A stretch of 64,000 nucleotides of DNA, from NCBI RefSeq assembly GCF_000732615.1, contig NZ_JPGL01000008.1:62001-126000 (forward strand), in the 5' to 3' direction. Below are positions 8,737 to 18,397 of this stretch, piece after piece. The first letter of the stretch is position 1. Every line of letters starts with the position of its first letter. The notes beneath the pieces are model-generated. The model was not told the DNA's origin and searched no databases. It saw only the letters and a list, made by a program, of their open reading frames with translations. Source of the DNA: Burkholderia paludis. GTDB lineage: Bacteria; Pseudomonadota; Gammaproteobacteria; Burkholderiales; Burkholderiaceae. The translations under genes were made by a program, and so were the position numbers.

Positions 8737-10277
8737 GTGACGGCCTCCTGCCTCGGTGCCTGGCTGCGTGCGCCGGTGGTCCAGGCGAGCAGATCCTGGC
8801 GCGTGGCGTCGCGGGTCGCGACTTCGCGCACGATCCGGCCGCGCGCCATCACGAGCACGCGATCGGTGACGTCCAGCAGCTCGATCAGGTCGCTCGAGAA
8901 CAGCAGGACCGCCGCGCCGTCGCGGGCGAGGCGATCGAGCAGCCGGTAGATTTCCGTCTTGGCGCCGATATCGACGCCCACCGTCGGCTCGTCCAGCAGA
9001 TAGACCGGCGATGCGCGGTCCGCGCCGCGACTGAGCCATTTCGCGAGCGCGACCTTCTGCTGGTTGCCGCCGGACAGGTGGCGCACCGGCGCGTCCGGGC
9101 CGGGCGCCCGCACGCCGAGCGCGGCGATCAGCCGCTGCACCACGTCGTCCTCGCGGCGCCGTGCGACCAGGCCGAGGCGGGTGAAGCGCGCGAGGCTCGC
9201 GAGCGTGATGTTCTCTCGCACCGACAGGCTCGGCGCGACGCCGTGCGAGCGGCGGTCTTCCGGGACGAACGCGATGCCGCGACGCACCGCGTCGCGCGGG
9301 CTGCGCAGTCGCGCCGCGCGGCCGTCGAGCGTCACCGCGCCGCGCACGCCGCGTTCGAGACCGAACAGGCTGCGCACGACCTGCTTGCCGCCGGAACCGA
9401 GCAGCCCGGTGACGCCGACGATCTCGCCGCGCCGGACCTCGAACGACACGTCGTCGAACCGGCCGGGCAGCGCGAGGCCGGCAACCCGCAGCGCGGACGG
9501 GCCGGGCACGCGCACCGGCGCATGCGACCGCGCGGCGACCTCGGTGCCGATCATCGCCGCGACGAGCGCCTCGGTCGGCGTGGTCCGTGCGTCGACGTGC
9601 GCGACGTCCGCGCCGTCGCGCAGCACGGTGACGCGATCGCAGATCGCCGCAATCTCGTTCAGGTAGTGCGACACGTAGAGGATCGTCAGCCCGCGGCGAC
9701 GCAGCCGGTCGAGCGTTTGCAGCAGGCGGTCGACCTCGCTGCTGACGAGCGCGGCGGTCGGTTCGTCGAGCACGAGGATGCGCGGATCGCGCATCAACGC
9801 GCGCGTGATCTGCACGATCTGCCGCTCGGCGACGCTCAGCTCGCCGATCAGCCGGTTCGGCGGCAGGTCGAGACCGAAATGCGCGTGCAGCGCCTCGCTT
9901 GCTTCTCGTCGCATGCGGCGCGACGCGAGCAGCCCGAGCGGGCCCGCGCCGAAGGCCGGCTCGCTGCCGAACTGCAGCGCCTCGGCGACCGTGAAGGTCG
10001 CCGGCAGCAGGCGCTCCTGATGGATGAACGCGATGCCGGACGGCGGCGTGCGGCGCCCGAGCGCCCGGGTCGCGCCGTCGATTGCGATCGTCCCGGCGTC
10101 GGCCGTGTCGATGCCGGCGAGAATCCGGATCAGCGTCGATTTGCCCGCGCCATTCTGCCCGATCAGCCCGTGCACGGTGCCGCGCGCGACGTCGAGCGAC
10201 GCGTCGCGCAACGCCGGCACGCCATCGAAGTGCTTGACGATCCCGCGCAGCGCCAGCGCGGGCGTGCCGGCGCTCAT
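8733..10277 (-). CDS. CUT2-family ABC importer ATPase, two nucleotide-binding domains
   Basis: A 514-residue fused ATPase of the RbsA type. Domain 1 shows GQNGAGKSTLIRILAG, LSVAERQIVQITRAL and ILVLDEPTAAL. Domain 2 shows the degenerate P-loop LLGSGGKQVVRSLFG, as usual for the second half of this family, then LSGGNQQKVALAKWL and YLLDEPTVGVD. The ATG overlaps the stop of the binding-protein gene by four bases (ATGA), and its own stop overlaps the next permease in the same way. It powers import by the two downstream permeases. Motifs are all intact, so the system should be functional. Confidence 0.92.
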   Translation of the reverse strand: MSAGTPALALRGIVKHFDGVPALRDASLDVARGTVHGLIGQNGAGKSTLIRILAGIDTADAGTIAIDGATRALGRRTPPSGIAFIHQERLLPATFTVAEALQFGSEPAFGAGPLGLLASRRMRREASEALHAHFGLDLPPNRLIGELSVAERQIVQITRALMRDPRILVLDEPTAALVSSEVDRLLQTLDRLRRRGLTILYVSHYLNEIAAICDRVTVLRDGADVAHVDARTTPTEALVAAMIGTEVAARSHAPVRVPGPSALRVAGLALPGRFDDVSFEVRRGEIVGVTGLLGSGGKQVVRSLFGLERGVRGAVTLDGRAARLRSPRDAVRRGIAFVPEDRRSHGVAPSLSVRENITLASLARFTRLGLVARRREDDVVQRLIAALGVRAPGPDAPVRHLSGGNQQKVALAKWLSRGADRASPVYLLDEPTVGVDIGAKTEIYRLLDRLARDGAAVLLFSSDLIELLDVTDRVLVMARGRIVREVATRDATRQDLLAWTTGARSQAPRQEAVT

Positions 10278-11275
10278 TTCGGGGCGGCGGCCTGCCCGAG
10301 CGTCTGCTGGGCCGACCCCGCGTTGTCCTTCGTGACGAGCAGCGACGGGACATACGTATAGGGCGGCAGCGCGCGGTCGCCGGCCAGGTAGCGCGCGACA
10401 TTGTCGACCGCGGTCTTGCCGATCAGCGCGGGCTGTTGCGCGACCACGGCCGCCGCGCTCGATTTCGGATCTCTCACGAGCGCGACGACATCGGGGCTGC
10501 CGTCCACAGCGTAGGTCCTGATCTCGCCGCGGCCCGCGGCGTCGACGGCCTGCGTCGCGCCGACCTGCGGCACGTCCCATGCGGCCCAGATGGCGGCAAC
10601 CTGCCCCTTCGGGTATTTCGCGAGCAACTGGCTGACCTGCGCGTATGCGCTCTGCACGGTGTTGGGAATCACGTCGCGCAACTCGGGCTGCAGGATCTTC
10701 ACCTTCGGGTAGTACTTCAGCACCGCCTTCAACTGGTCGTAGCGAATCGCGCACACAGGTACGCCGTAGAAGCCGTTGAATACGAGGATGTTGCCTTCGC
10801 CGTGGATATCGTTGACGAGCTTCAGCGCGAGCTGCTCGCCGATGAAGAAGTTGTCCGAGGTCGTGACGTTGAGGCTCGACGGCGACGCCGTGTCGATCGT
10901 GAACAGCGGAATGCCGGCTTGCCGGATCTTCTGCAGCCACGGTTCGAGCACGCTTGCCGTGCCGAGCTGCTCGATGATGGCGTCGGGCTTCTGCGCGATC
11001 AGCGTCTGGATCTGTGCGATCTGGCGGTTGTCGTTGCGGCCCGCGTCGAGCGCGATCGGCGTGCCGCCGAGACGCTTCACTTCGTCGATCGCCCCCTGGT
11101 ATGCCTTCAGGTCCCAGTAATGATCGGTGCCGATCGCCGTGATGCCGATGCGCTTGCCCTTCAGCGACGGCACGGCCGCGTCGCCTTGCGCGCGGGCGGG
11201 GGAAAACGTGGCGACGGCGGCGAGCGCCAGCAGGGCGGCGGCGAGCGCGCGGCGGGTCAGGGCGGGGCGGATCAT
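10274..11275 (-). CDS. Periplasmic sugar-binding protein (peripla_BP_4 type) of the minus-strand ABC importer
   Basis: A 333-residue protein starting MIRPALTRRALAAALL with a signal peptide ending near SPARAQ. An alternative upstream ATG would add 22 residues but would place the signal peptide internally, so the later ATG is preferred. The mature part has the two-lobed ribose-binding-protein pattern: KGKRIGITAIGTDHYWD opening the first lobe, repeated Gln/Ile-rich IAQIQTLIAQKPDAIIEQL, and ILVFNGFYGVPVC in the second lobe. It is the first gene of the importer operon, with four-base overlaps downstream. It diverges from a second binding-protein gene on the opposite strand, 252 bases away. Confidence 0.88.
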   Translation of the reverse strand: MIRPALTRRALAAALLALAAVATFSPARAQGDAAVPSLKGKRIGITAIGTDHYWDLKAYQGAIDEVKRLGGTPIALDAGRNDNRQIAQIQTLIAQKPDAIIEQLGTASVLEPWLQKIRQAGIPLFTIDTASPSSLNVTTSDNFFIGEQLALKLVNDIHGEGNILVFNGFYGVPVCAIRYDQLKAVLKYYPKVKILQPELRDVIPNTVQSAYAQVSQLLAKYPKGQVAAIWAAWDVPQVGATQAVDAAGRGEIRTYAVDGSPDVVALVRDPKSSAAAVVAQQPALIGKTAVDNVARYLAGDRALPPYTYVPSLLVTKDNAGSAQQTLGQAAAPK

Positions 11276-11461
11276 GGCGTCGGTCGGGTCTGGATGGCGC
11301 GAGGGGGCTGAACTGCACGACTCTAATGACAACGCCGGCAAGCCCTAACCATCGATTCCTGCTACGCATATCACGCCCGCGCTCGATTGCTTGTTCCGCG
11401 ATCGACGCCCTCGGGCCGCCGACGATTTGCCATTCGACGGAATATCGATTGCCGAATCGCT

Positions 11462-11477
11462 CGGTTTGAACCGGTTC
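11462..11477. promoter_or_regulatory. Possible operator between divergent binding-protein genes
   Basis: The bases CGGTTTGAACCGGTTC contain a perfect 10-base palindrome (GAACCGGTTC at 11468-11477) overlapped by a second imperfect dyad. This resembles operators of LacI/GalR-type regulators. A TAGATT element a few bases downstream could be a -10 box for the plus-strand gene. No LacI-type gene is present in the window, so the regulator is unknown. Confidence 0.35.
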
Positions 11478-11527
11478 GCCGCGCTGCTAGATTTTTCCGA
11501 TCCCGACACTCGCCAAGGCAAACCAGC

Positions 11528-12598
11528 ATGCGATTCCCGTTCCTTCGTCCATCGCGCCCCGGCCGGGTGCTCCGCTCGCTTGCGCTCCTGTCCGTCGCCG
11601 CGCTGACCGTGTCCGCGTCGCATGCCGGCCCGCTCAAAGGCGCGCCCGCGCCGTTCGACAAGGGCGGCGTGAAAGTCGCGCTCGTCAACTACCTGTCGAC
11701 CGGCGATTTCTTCCAGGCGTACGAGGCCGGTGCGCAGAAGCAGGCGAAGGCCCTCGGCATCGACCTGCGCATCTACGAGGGCCGCCAGGATGCGGCCGAG
11801 CAGCGCGAGCAGATCCAGCAGGCGATCAGCGTCGGCGTATCGGCGATCATCGTCAACCACGGGCTGCCCGAATCGCTGAAGGACGTCGTGCAGCGCGCGC
11901 TGGACAAGGGCATCAAGGTCGTCGCGTTCGACGTCGATCTCGGCAACCCGAAGGTGCCGCAGATCGAGCAGAGCGATCGCGACCTCGCGAACCTGCTGCT
12001 CGACCAGGCGGTGAAGGACAACGGCGATGCGTTCTCGGCCGGCTACGTGTACGTCGCCGGGTTCGCGCCGCTCGACCGGCGCGACGCCGCGTGGCGGGAT
12101 TTCAAGCGTGCGCATCCGAACGTGCGCGAACAGGCGCGCTGGGGCACCGTCGACAATCCGATCGCGCAATCGGTCGCGAATCAGGCGGCCGCGGCCTATC
12201 GTGCGCATCCCGACATCCGCGTGGTGTTCGCGCCTTACGACGAATTTGCGCGCGGCGCGAAGCTCGCGGCCGACGAGGCGAAGCTCGCGTCGAAGCTGCG
12301 CATCTACAGCGCGGACATCTCGACCGCCGATATCGAGGCCATCCGCGCGCCCGGCAGCGCGTGGGTCGCGACCGCCGCCACGAATCCCGCGGTCGTCGGC
12401 GCCGTGTCGGTGAGGGCCGCCGCGCTGCTCGTCGCCGGGCAAGATCCGGGGCGGCGGATCGCCGTCAAGCCGACGCTGATCACGCGTGACGATCTCGTGA
12501 AGAACGACATCCGGACGATCGCGGAACTCAGTGCGAAATTTCCCGCGTTTCGGGCAAGCGATGCGGTGACGGCTGCGTGGATTCCGGCGACGGATTGA
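11528..12598 (+). CDS. Periplasmic sugar-binding protein of a CUT2 ABC importer
   Basis: A 356-residue secreted protein. The start at MRFPFLRPSRPGR is chosen because a signal peptide (LRSLALLSVAALTVSASHA) follows directly. The frame stays open farther upstream but without family resemblance. The mature sequence has the binding-protein fold: KVALVNYLSTGDFFQAYEAG, EQREQIQQAISVGVSAIIVNHG, and the second-lobe segment SAGYVYVAGFAPLDRRDAAW. It has no ATPase or permease beside it on this strand, so it most likely serves the plus-strand ATPase/permease pair at 4122-6710. It is clearly different in sequence from the adjacent minus-strand binding protein and so probably recognises a different ligand. 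Confidence 0.86.
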   Translation: MRFPFLRPSRPGRVLRSLALLSVAALTVSASHAGPLKGAPAPFDKGGVKVALVNYLSTGDFFQAYEAGAQKQAKALGIDLRIYEGRQDAAEQREQIQQAISVGVSAIIVNHGLPESLKDVVQRALDKGIKVVAFDVDLGNPKVPQIEQSDRDLANLLLDQAVKDNGDAFSAGYVYVAGFAPLDRRDAAWRDFKRAHPNVREQARWGTVDNPIAQSVANQAAAAYRAHPDIRVVFAPYDEFARGAKLAADEAKLASKLRIYSADISTADIEAIRAPGSAWVATAATNPAVVGAVSVRAAALLVAGQDPGRRIAVKPTLITRDDLVKNDIRTIAELSAKFPAFRASDAVTAAWIPATD

Positions 12599-13104
12599 GG
12601 TGCGGGGGATGTTCCTGTTCGTGGGGGTGTGGTCGTGCCTGCGGCGGATTCTTGCGGGCTTATCCGGACAGGAATTCTCTTGAACGATGCGGAGGGCGAT
12701 GCAGGATCGATTTCACGTTACCAATGGATCATCCGCCCGACTTGCCCCGACGGTTTGCCGTTCGTCGGCAATCCTGTGACGCTCGCGCGCGTCGGCGAAG
12801 CGTGCGCGGGTGGGTGAAGCAGGAAGCGTTGCGCCACCGTGCCGAGAGCGCATGTTTCGAGAAGCCGACGTGCGTGGCGTTGCTGAGGCGCGCCCGGTGC
12901 GGGGTCATGTCCCGGCCTTGCACGTCCGGCCCGTGCAGCGGCCATGCCGGCACGCGTACGCTTGCCGATCAACGAGCGTACGGGCTGGATAAGTGCGGCT
13001 GTCATGTGAAAAGCAGGCAACCTGCCGACGGTTCCGTCGGAATGGCTTCAGTCGCGGACTCGAGCGACATTGCGCCGCTCGAGACGGGCAATCGAATCGA
13101 CCGC
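12599..13104. other. Intergenic stretch without a supported gene
   Basis: Open frames cross this segment but their translations are Arg/Cys-rich and resemble nothing. A perfect 8-base inverted repeat with a 9-base loop (13059-13083) lies 21 bases beyond the stop of the minus-strand IclR gene and may help end that transcript; it has no T-tract. Confidence 0.4.
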
Positions 13105-13869
13105 TTACCGTGTGGTGCCGATTGCCCGGGCGGCCTCGATGGCGAGTGGGGAAAATCGCTCGATGAAGTCCGCCTTTGCCCACTCGGCGCGCGATCCTGC
13201 GATGTGAACCGCACCAAGCGGATAGCCGTCGCGATCGACGACCGCGCTGGCGAGTACAAATTCGCCGATCAGCGACTCTTCCTCGGCAAAGGAGAAGTTC
13301 TGGACGCGAGCTTCCTCGATTTTTTCCTTGATGCGGCCGATATCGGTAATCGTCCTGGGCGTCAGGGGCGCCAGCGTGGAACGCCCGAGGATATCGTCCA
13401 CCGCCGCATCGTCGAGCTTCGACAGAATCGCGCGCCCACCGGACGAGCAATAGGTCGGGATGCGTCGACCGGGCAGCGTAGCGTAGTAGGTTTCACGCTT
13501 CGATTGCCGGCGTAACGCGTAAATGATGAAGGTGTCGTCGAACAGGCTGAGATCCACCCGCTCGCCGGCCTGTTTCTGAATCTCGTTCAGTAGCGGCGTG
13601 GCTCTTTCGATCAGTGACGAACTGCGCAAGAAATCGAAGCTGCGCGCAAGAATCGCTTTGCCCAACACGAGACCGCGGCCGCCATCCTTCCGTTCCAGAT
13701 AGCCCTTCAGTACCAGCGTGTGCGCAAGGCGCTGGGTCGCGCTGCGGTCCAGACCGGTCAACTTGGCCAGATCGCCGAGACTCAACGCATCGTCGTGCGT
13801 CGAGAACGCCTCGAGCAGTTCGAGCCCACGGGCGAGCGATTGCACATAGAGATTGTCCTTGGTTGCCAC
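13105..13869 (-). CDS. IclR-family transcriptional regulator
   Basis: A 254-residue regulator. A GTG at 13869 is taken as the start because a perfect AGGAGG lies 5 bases upstream of it (complement of 13875-13880), whereas the longer frame has no such site. The N-terminal winged helix covers about residues 8-70 (VQSLARGLELLEAF ... LAKLTGLDRSATQRLAHTL). The C-terminal effector domain covers about 85-254, with the family stretch RIPTYCSSGGRAILSKL and the late GAVHIAG segment. It diverges from the amidase operon, and an inverted repeat lies in the gap. Like many family members it probably controls the adjacent catabolic operon in response to its substrate or an intermediate. Confidence 0.92.
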   Translation of the reverse strand: MATKDNLYVQSLARGLELLEAFSTHDDALSLGDLAKLTGLDRSATQRLAHTLVLKGYLERKDGGRGLVLGKAILARSFDFLRSSSLIERATPLLNEIQKQAGERVDLSLFDDTFIIYALRRQSKRETYYATLPGRRIPTYCSSGGRAILSKLDDAAVDDILGRSTLAPLTPRTITDIGRIKEKIEEARVQNFSFAEEESLIGEFVLASAVVDRDGYPLGAVHIAGSRAEWAKADFIERFSPLAIEAARAIGTTR

Positions 13870-13924
13870 GTACGCCTCCTGGCGGTTGATCAGGGTTTTC
13901 CCAGTTGCGAGCAATACGGCAAGA

Positions 13925-13949
13925 TGCAATGATATCAAATATCAATGCA
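13925..13949. promoter_or_regulatory. Probable IclR operator (25-base imperfect palindrome)
   Basis: Arms TGCAaTGATAT and ATATCAaTGCA are centred on 13937; 10 of the 12 symmetric base pairs match. It lies 56 bases upstream of the IclR start and about 118 bases upstream of the amidase start, in AT-rich promoter DNA. IclR proteins bind such dyads in divergent promoters, so this is the best candidate for its binding site. Confidence 0.6.
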
Positions 13950-14066
13950 AGTGTATTGCTATTTAATACATTAGTCAAGCATCCTGTCCTGCATGACCCG
14001 GGCTGCACGCCGGGCGGAGCGTGCGGGTACGGAACGGTGCTTCTGTCACGACCCTGGTAAGACGAT

Positions 14067-15512
14067 ATGCGCGAAAACGAGTATCTGGAACTTGATGGCG
14101 TCGCACTCGCTGAACGTTTACGTGCCGGCGAGGCTTCTTCGGGCGAACTGATGGCCTGTGCCATTCAATTGGCTCGGCGAATCAATCCGGCGATCAATGC
14201 GATTTGCCATCCGGCCTATGAATCGAGTCAGCAGCTTGCGGACGAGTGGCGGGGGCGCGGTCCCTTTCAGGGGATCCCGTTTCTGCTGAAGGATTCGGGC
14301 CTCGCGGCAACGAAATTCGAGTCGAGTATCGGTTCCGCGCTGTTTGCCGACAGTCGATACAGCGAGGATGCCACCCTGGTGGCGCGGTTCCAGGCCGCCG
14401 GCTTGATTGCGTTCGCTCGCACCACGGTTCCCGAGATGTGCATGGCGCCGACGACCGAGGCAAGACACAACGGCAATGCCACCCGGAACCCGTACGACAG
14501 CACCCGTTCGGCGGGCGGATCGAGCGGTGGCGCCGCCGCGAGTGTCGCGGCCGGCATCGTACCGGTCGCACATGGCAGTGATGGCGGCGGCTCCATTCGC
14601 ATTCCGGCGTCGTGCTGCGGCGTATTTGGCCTGAAGCCTTCACGAGGCCGTGTGCCGATGGGGCCGTCCCGCGGCGAAGGATGGGGGGGACTCGCTACGG
14701 ATGGCGTGATCAGTCGCACCGTCCGGGATACCGCGACCGCGCTGGATGCGGTATCGCACAGCGAGCCGGGCGCGCCTTATGCTGCACCGCCTGTGAAGGG
14801 GCGTTTGATCGACCATGTGGGCAAACCCTTTGAGAGGCCGCTCCGGATTTGCGTGTGGAAGGAGCTGTCCGACGGCATCGCGCTGGCGCAGGAGTGCGCG
14901 ACCGCCGTCGACGTCACGGTGCAGTTGCTGCGCGACGCGGGACACGTCGTGGAATACGGTTCCGCTTCGTCGGAACTCGACTACGAGGGATTCATCGCGG
15001 ATCACACGCGCGTGCTGGCAGCCAGTCTCGTGCAGTCTGTCGACGATCGCCTGAAGGTGCTGGGGCGTGCATTGCGGGCGGATGATCTGGAACCGGCGAT
15101 GCACGATGCCTACGAGCTGGGAAAAACGATCACGGCCCAGCAATACGCGACGGCAATTCGACGCTTTCACATGATAGGACGCGTGCTCGACGCGCCGTTC
15201 GAACGGTTCGACATCGTCCTGACTCCGACGCTCGCTCAATTGCCTGCGACGCTGGGAGCGCTGGTGATGGAAGGTTCGTTCGCCGGATTTCGACGGCGCG
15301 TGTCTCGCTATTCGACCTATCTGGCCATCGTAAACGCTTCGGGCCAGCCAGCGGCAAGCGTTCCGACTTACTGGACCGAAGACGGGATACCGGTCGGCAC
15401 GCAGTTGATCGCCCGCTACGGCAGGGAGGATCTGATCGTGCAACTGGCATCGCAGCTCGAATCGACGGGCAACTGGCAACCGTTGCGGAGGCGACCGTCC
15501 GTCGGCCAGTGA
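14067..15512 (+). CDS. Amidase (amidase-signature family)
   Basis: A 481-residue hydrolase with a complete amidase signature. The Ser-cisSer-Lys triad is visible as Lys75 (FLLKDSG), the cis-Ser in [12 protein letters not shown] (about residue 153) and the nucleophile Ser176 in [13 protein letters not shown]. The spacing is close to that of GatA and other family members. The enzyme hydrolyses a carboxamide to acid plus ammonia or amine. It is not the GatA of tRNA amidation: no gatB or gatC is near, and it heads an operon with a transaminase, an aldehyde dehydrogenase and a polyamine-type importer. It probably releases an amine from an imported amide. The first gene after the divergent IclR promoter. 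Confidence 0.9.
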   Translation: MRENEYLELDGVALAERLRAGEASSGELMACAIQLARRINPAINAICHPAYESSQQLADEWRGRGPFQGIPFLLKDSGLAATKFESSIGSALFADSRYSEDATLVARFQAAGLIAFARTTVPEMCMAPTTEARHNGNATRNPYDSTRSAGGSSGGAAASVAAGIVPVAHGSDGGGSIRIPASCCGVFGLKPSRGRVPMGPSRGEGWGGLATDGVISRTVRDTATALDAVSHSEPGAPYAAPPVKGRLIDHVGKPFERPLRICVWKELSDGIALAQECATAVDVTVQLLRDAGHVVEYGSASSELDYEGFIADHTRVLAASLVQSVDDRLKVLGRALRADDLEPAMHDAYELGKTITAQQYATAIRRFHMIGRVLDAPFERFDIVLTPTLAQLPATLGALVMEGSFAGFRRRVSRYSTYLAIVNASGQPAASVPTYWTEDGIPVGTQLIARYGREDLIVQLASQLESTGNWQPLRRRPSVGQ

Positions 15513-15617
15513 ACGCAAATTATTTGATTTTTAATTTTGGATTACTGATTGAGTTTGCCGAATGGCCGAACTGAATCAATGACGACAGACAACGCGGATA
15601 AAGGTGGGACTATCACG

Positions 15618-16955
15618 ATGAAACTCGACAATCAAACGGCGGCGCACTCGGTCGAGGATGCATTCTTCATGCCATTTACGTCGAATCGCCGATTCCGGAA
15701 GGACCCGGTGCTGTTTACCGAGGCGCGCGGCATGCATTATTTTCGCCCCGACGGAACTCGGGTGCTGGATGGCATTGCCGGCCTCTGGTGCGTCAATGCC
15801 GGGCATGCGCGTGAGCCGATTACGGCGGCAATCCGAGAAGCGGCCGGCCGGCTGGATTTCGCATCCAGTTTCCAGATGAGTCACCCGGGGGCAAGCGAAT
15901 ATGCCAAGGCGCTGACCGCGATCACGCCGGACGGCATCGATCACGTGTTCTTCAGCAACTCCGGATCGGAGGCCGTGGATACCGCACTCAAGATCGCGCT
16001 TGCCTATCAGCGCGCGATCGGTCAGCCGCAGCGGGTTCGGCTCATCGGGCGCGAGCGGGCCTATCACGGCGTCGGCTTTGGTGGATTGTCGGTTTCCGGC
16101 ATAGCGGCACAGCGCAAGCCGTTCGGAAATCTGCTGCCGTTTGTCGACCATCTGCCGCATACCTACGATCGAAGTGAAATCGCCTTCACGAAAGGTCAGC
16201 CGACGTGGGGCGAGCATTTTGCGGACTACCTGACTCGTCTCGTCGAGCTGCACGACGGCTCGACCATCGCCGCGGTGATCGTCGAACCGGTCTCCGGATC
16301 GACGGGCGTGCTGGTGCCCCCGATCGGCTATCTGCAGAAACTTCGCGAGATCTGCACGGCGCACGGCATCCTGCTGATCTTCGACGAGGTCATCACGGGT
16401 TTCGGCCGCCTCGGTGCACCTTTTGCCGCCGAGCGCTTCGGCGTCGTCCCGGACGTCATCACCTCGGCAAAAGGACTGACGAACGGTGCAGTGCCGATGG
16501 GCGCGACATTTGTCGCCAACCATGTCTTCGATGCATTGATGACGGGGCCGATCGACAATATCGAGTTCATGCACGGCTATACGTACTCCGGCCACCCGCT
16601 CGCCTGCGCCGCAGGCCTGGCCGCGCTACGCGTGTATCAGGACGAGAACCTGTTCACGCGTGCGGCCCAGCTCGAAGCTTATTGGGCCGATGCGGCGCAC
16701 AAGCTGCGTGACTTGCCGGGGGTGCTCGACATCCGCAATATCGGCCTGCTTGCGGCGGTGGACCTGCAATCGGATTCATCCAGTCCCGGGAAGCGCGGTT
16801 ACGGCGTTCATCGCGCTTGCCTGCGCCGCGATGTGCTGATCCGCGCATCAGGCGACACGATGCTGCTGTCCCCGCCGCTCGTCGTCCGGCATGAAGACAT
16901 CGATACGATGTTCTCGGTGCTGTCGGAATCCATTCTCGAAGGTGCGGCATCGTGA
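15618..16955 (+). CDS. Class III omega-amino acid--pyruvate aminotransferase
   Basis: A 445-residue PLP enzyme. The ATG at 15618 is preferred to in-frame starts at 15549 (TTG) and 15579 because AGGTGGG lies 9 bases upstream and the length then matches the roughly 445-residue family norm. Conserved segments include VLDGIAGLWCVNAGHAREPI, FFSNSGSEAVDTALKIA, the Asp of LLIFDEVITGFGRLG, and the PLP lysine Lys285 in TSAKGLTNG. Overall it is closest in pattern to beta-alanine/omega-amino acid:pyruvate aminotransferases. It would transfer a terminal amino group to pyruvate, giving a semialdehyde for the dehydrogenase encoded next. Its stop overlaps the next start by four bases. Confidence 0.9.
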   Translation: MKLDNQTAAHSVEDAFFMPFTSNRRFRKDPVLFTEARGMHYFRPDGTRVLDGIAGLWCVNAGHAREPITAAIREAAGRLDFASSFQMSHPGASEYAKALTAITPDGIDHVFFSNSGSEAVDTALKIALAYQRAIGQPQRVRLIGRERAYHGVGFGGLSVSGIAAQRKPFGNLLPFVDHLPHTYDRSEIAFTKGQPTWGEHFADYLTRLVELHDGSTIAAVIVEPVSGSTGVLVPPIGYLQKLREICTAHGILLIFDEVITGFGRLGAPFAAERFGVVPDVITSAKGLTNGAVPMGATFVANHVFDALMTGPIDNIEFMHGYTYSGHPLACAAGLAALRVYQDENLFTRAAQLEAYWADAAHKLRDLPGVLDIRNIGLLAAVDLQSDSSSPGKRGYGVHRACLRRDVLIRASGDTMLLSPPLVVRHEDIDTMFSVLSESILEGAAS

Positions 16956-18397
16956 GCGATGTGCCGACGTCCTTCGATACGCGATTGAGCATCGCGGGCC
17001 GTCGTGTCGACGGCCGGGGGGAGCGATTTCACGTGTTCGATCCCGCGACCGGTGCGGTGCTCGCCGATGCGGCCGGCGCCCATCCGGATCAGGTCGACGA
17101 AGCATTGCAGGCCGCTCATGCCGGATTCCGGGTATGGCGCGATATGGCGGCGGTCGAGCGCGCGTCGATACTGACGGATGCCGGGCGAATGCTGGGTTCG
17201 AATCTCGAGCAACTCGCCAGGCAACTCACGCTCGAGCAGGGCAAACCGTTGGCGGAAGCACGCGCCGAGTGGCAGGCGGCGCTGGAAACGCTGGACTGGT
17301 ATGCGAACGAGGGGTTGCGTGCCTATGGGCGAATCGTCCCGTCGCGCGGCCGTCATGTTCAACAGCTTGTCGAGCGCGATGCGGTCGGACCGGTCGCCGC
17401 CTTCGCGCCATGGAATTTTCCGGCGCTGACGCCGATGCGCAAGATCGCCGGCAGTCTTGCAGCGGGTTGCAGCTGCATCCTCAAGGCACCGGAAGAAGCG
17501 CCGATGTCGTCGCTCGCCATTGCGCATGCGCTGGCGCGGGCCGGTCTTCCCGACGGTGTGCTGAGCGTTGTCTTCGGGGACGCGCCGGCGATTGCCGAAC
17601 GGTTGCTGGGTGCGTCCGTTATCCGCATGGCGAGTTTCACGGGATCGACGCCGGTCGGTTCGGCGCTGGCCGTCGCGGCAGGCCGCCGCGCACTGCCTCT
17701 GACGCTGGAGCTTGGCGGGCACGCGCCGGTGCTGGTTTTCCCGGGCGCAAATCTGGATCGCGTGTTTGCCACGGCCGTGCCCGGGAAATTTCGCAATGCC
17801 GGGCAGATCTGTGTTGCGCCCACGCGGTTCATCGTGCACCGGTCGCTATACGAATCGTTTGCTTCGCGGCTGCGTGAATTTGCGTCCGATCTGCAGGTCG
17901 GTTCCGGTCTGGATGAACGCACCCGTATGGGGCCTCTCGCGACGCGTCGACGGTTGGCGGCAATGGACGACCTGGTGAAGGCGGCACGCGAAGAAGGGGC
18001 GGAAGTCTTTCGGGCCGCCGACGTTTCGCGACCGGGCTTCTATTGGGCGCCGACCGTCGTGACCGGCCTGAAGAGAGGATCGACGTTGTTGCGCACCGAG
18101 CCTTTCGGCCCGATCGCGCCTTGCATTTCGTTCGATGAAGAGGAGGAAGCGCTCGCGCTCGCCAACGATGTGCCGTACGGCCTCGCGGCTTACCTCTTCA
18201 CGGAGTCGTTGTCGCTTGCCAAGCGTGCAACCCGCGCGCTGGAGGCCGGTATGGTCGGCGTCAATACCACGCGAATCTCGTTGGCGGAACTGCCCTTCGG
18301 CGGCGTGAAGGAGAGTGGATATGGCGCCGAAGGTGGCATGGAAGGCTTGCAGGACTTTATGGTCACGCGGTCGGTCAGCATCGATTTCGGTGACTGA
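16952..18397 (+). CDS. NAD(P)-dependent aldehyde dehydrogenase (semialdehyde type)
   Basis: A 481-residue ALDH-superfamily enzyme starting with GTG in a GTGA overlap with the transaminase. The nucleotide-binding region is around PWNFPALTPMRKIAGSLAAGCSCILKAPEE. The general base is Glu253 in LELGGHAPV and the catalytic cysteine is Cys287 in FRNAGQICVAPTRF. The C-terminal EPFGPIAP and LPFGGVKESGYG segments are typical of succinate- and glutarate-semialdehyde dehydrogenases. It would oxidise the aldehyde produced by the transaminase to a carboxylic acid. Translational coupling to the transaminase supports a shared pathway. Confidence 0.92.
   Translation: MSDVPTSFDTRLSIAGRRVDGRGERFHVFDPATGAVLADAAGAHPDQVDEALQAAHAGFRVWRDMAAVERASILTDAGRMLGSNLEQLARQLTLEQGKPLAEARAEWQAALETLDWYANEGLRAYGRIVPSRGRHVQQLVERDAVGPVAAFAPWNFPALTPMRKIAGSLAAGCSCILKAPEEAPMSSLAIAHALARAGLPDGVLSVVFGDAPAIAERLLGASVIRMASFTGSTPVGSALAVAAGRRALPLTLELGGHAPVLVFPGANLDRVFATAVPGKFRNAGQICVAPTRFIVHRSLYESFASRLREFASDLQVGSGLDERTRMGPLATRRRLAAMDDLVKAAREEGAEVFRAADVSRPGFYWAPTVVTGLKRGSTLLRTEPFGPIAPCISFDEEEEALALANDVPYGLAAYLFTESLSLAKRATRALEAGMVGVNTTRISLAELPFGGVKESGYGAEGGMEGLQDFMVTRSVSIDFGD

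Noticed and set aside
12577-13515. A 312-codon plus-strand frame overlapping the IclR gene
   Set aside because: Its second half is antisense to the well-supported IclR gene and the first half is low-complexity; no resemblance to any protein.
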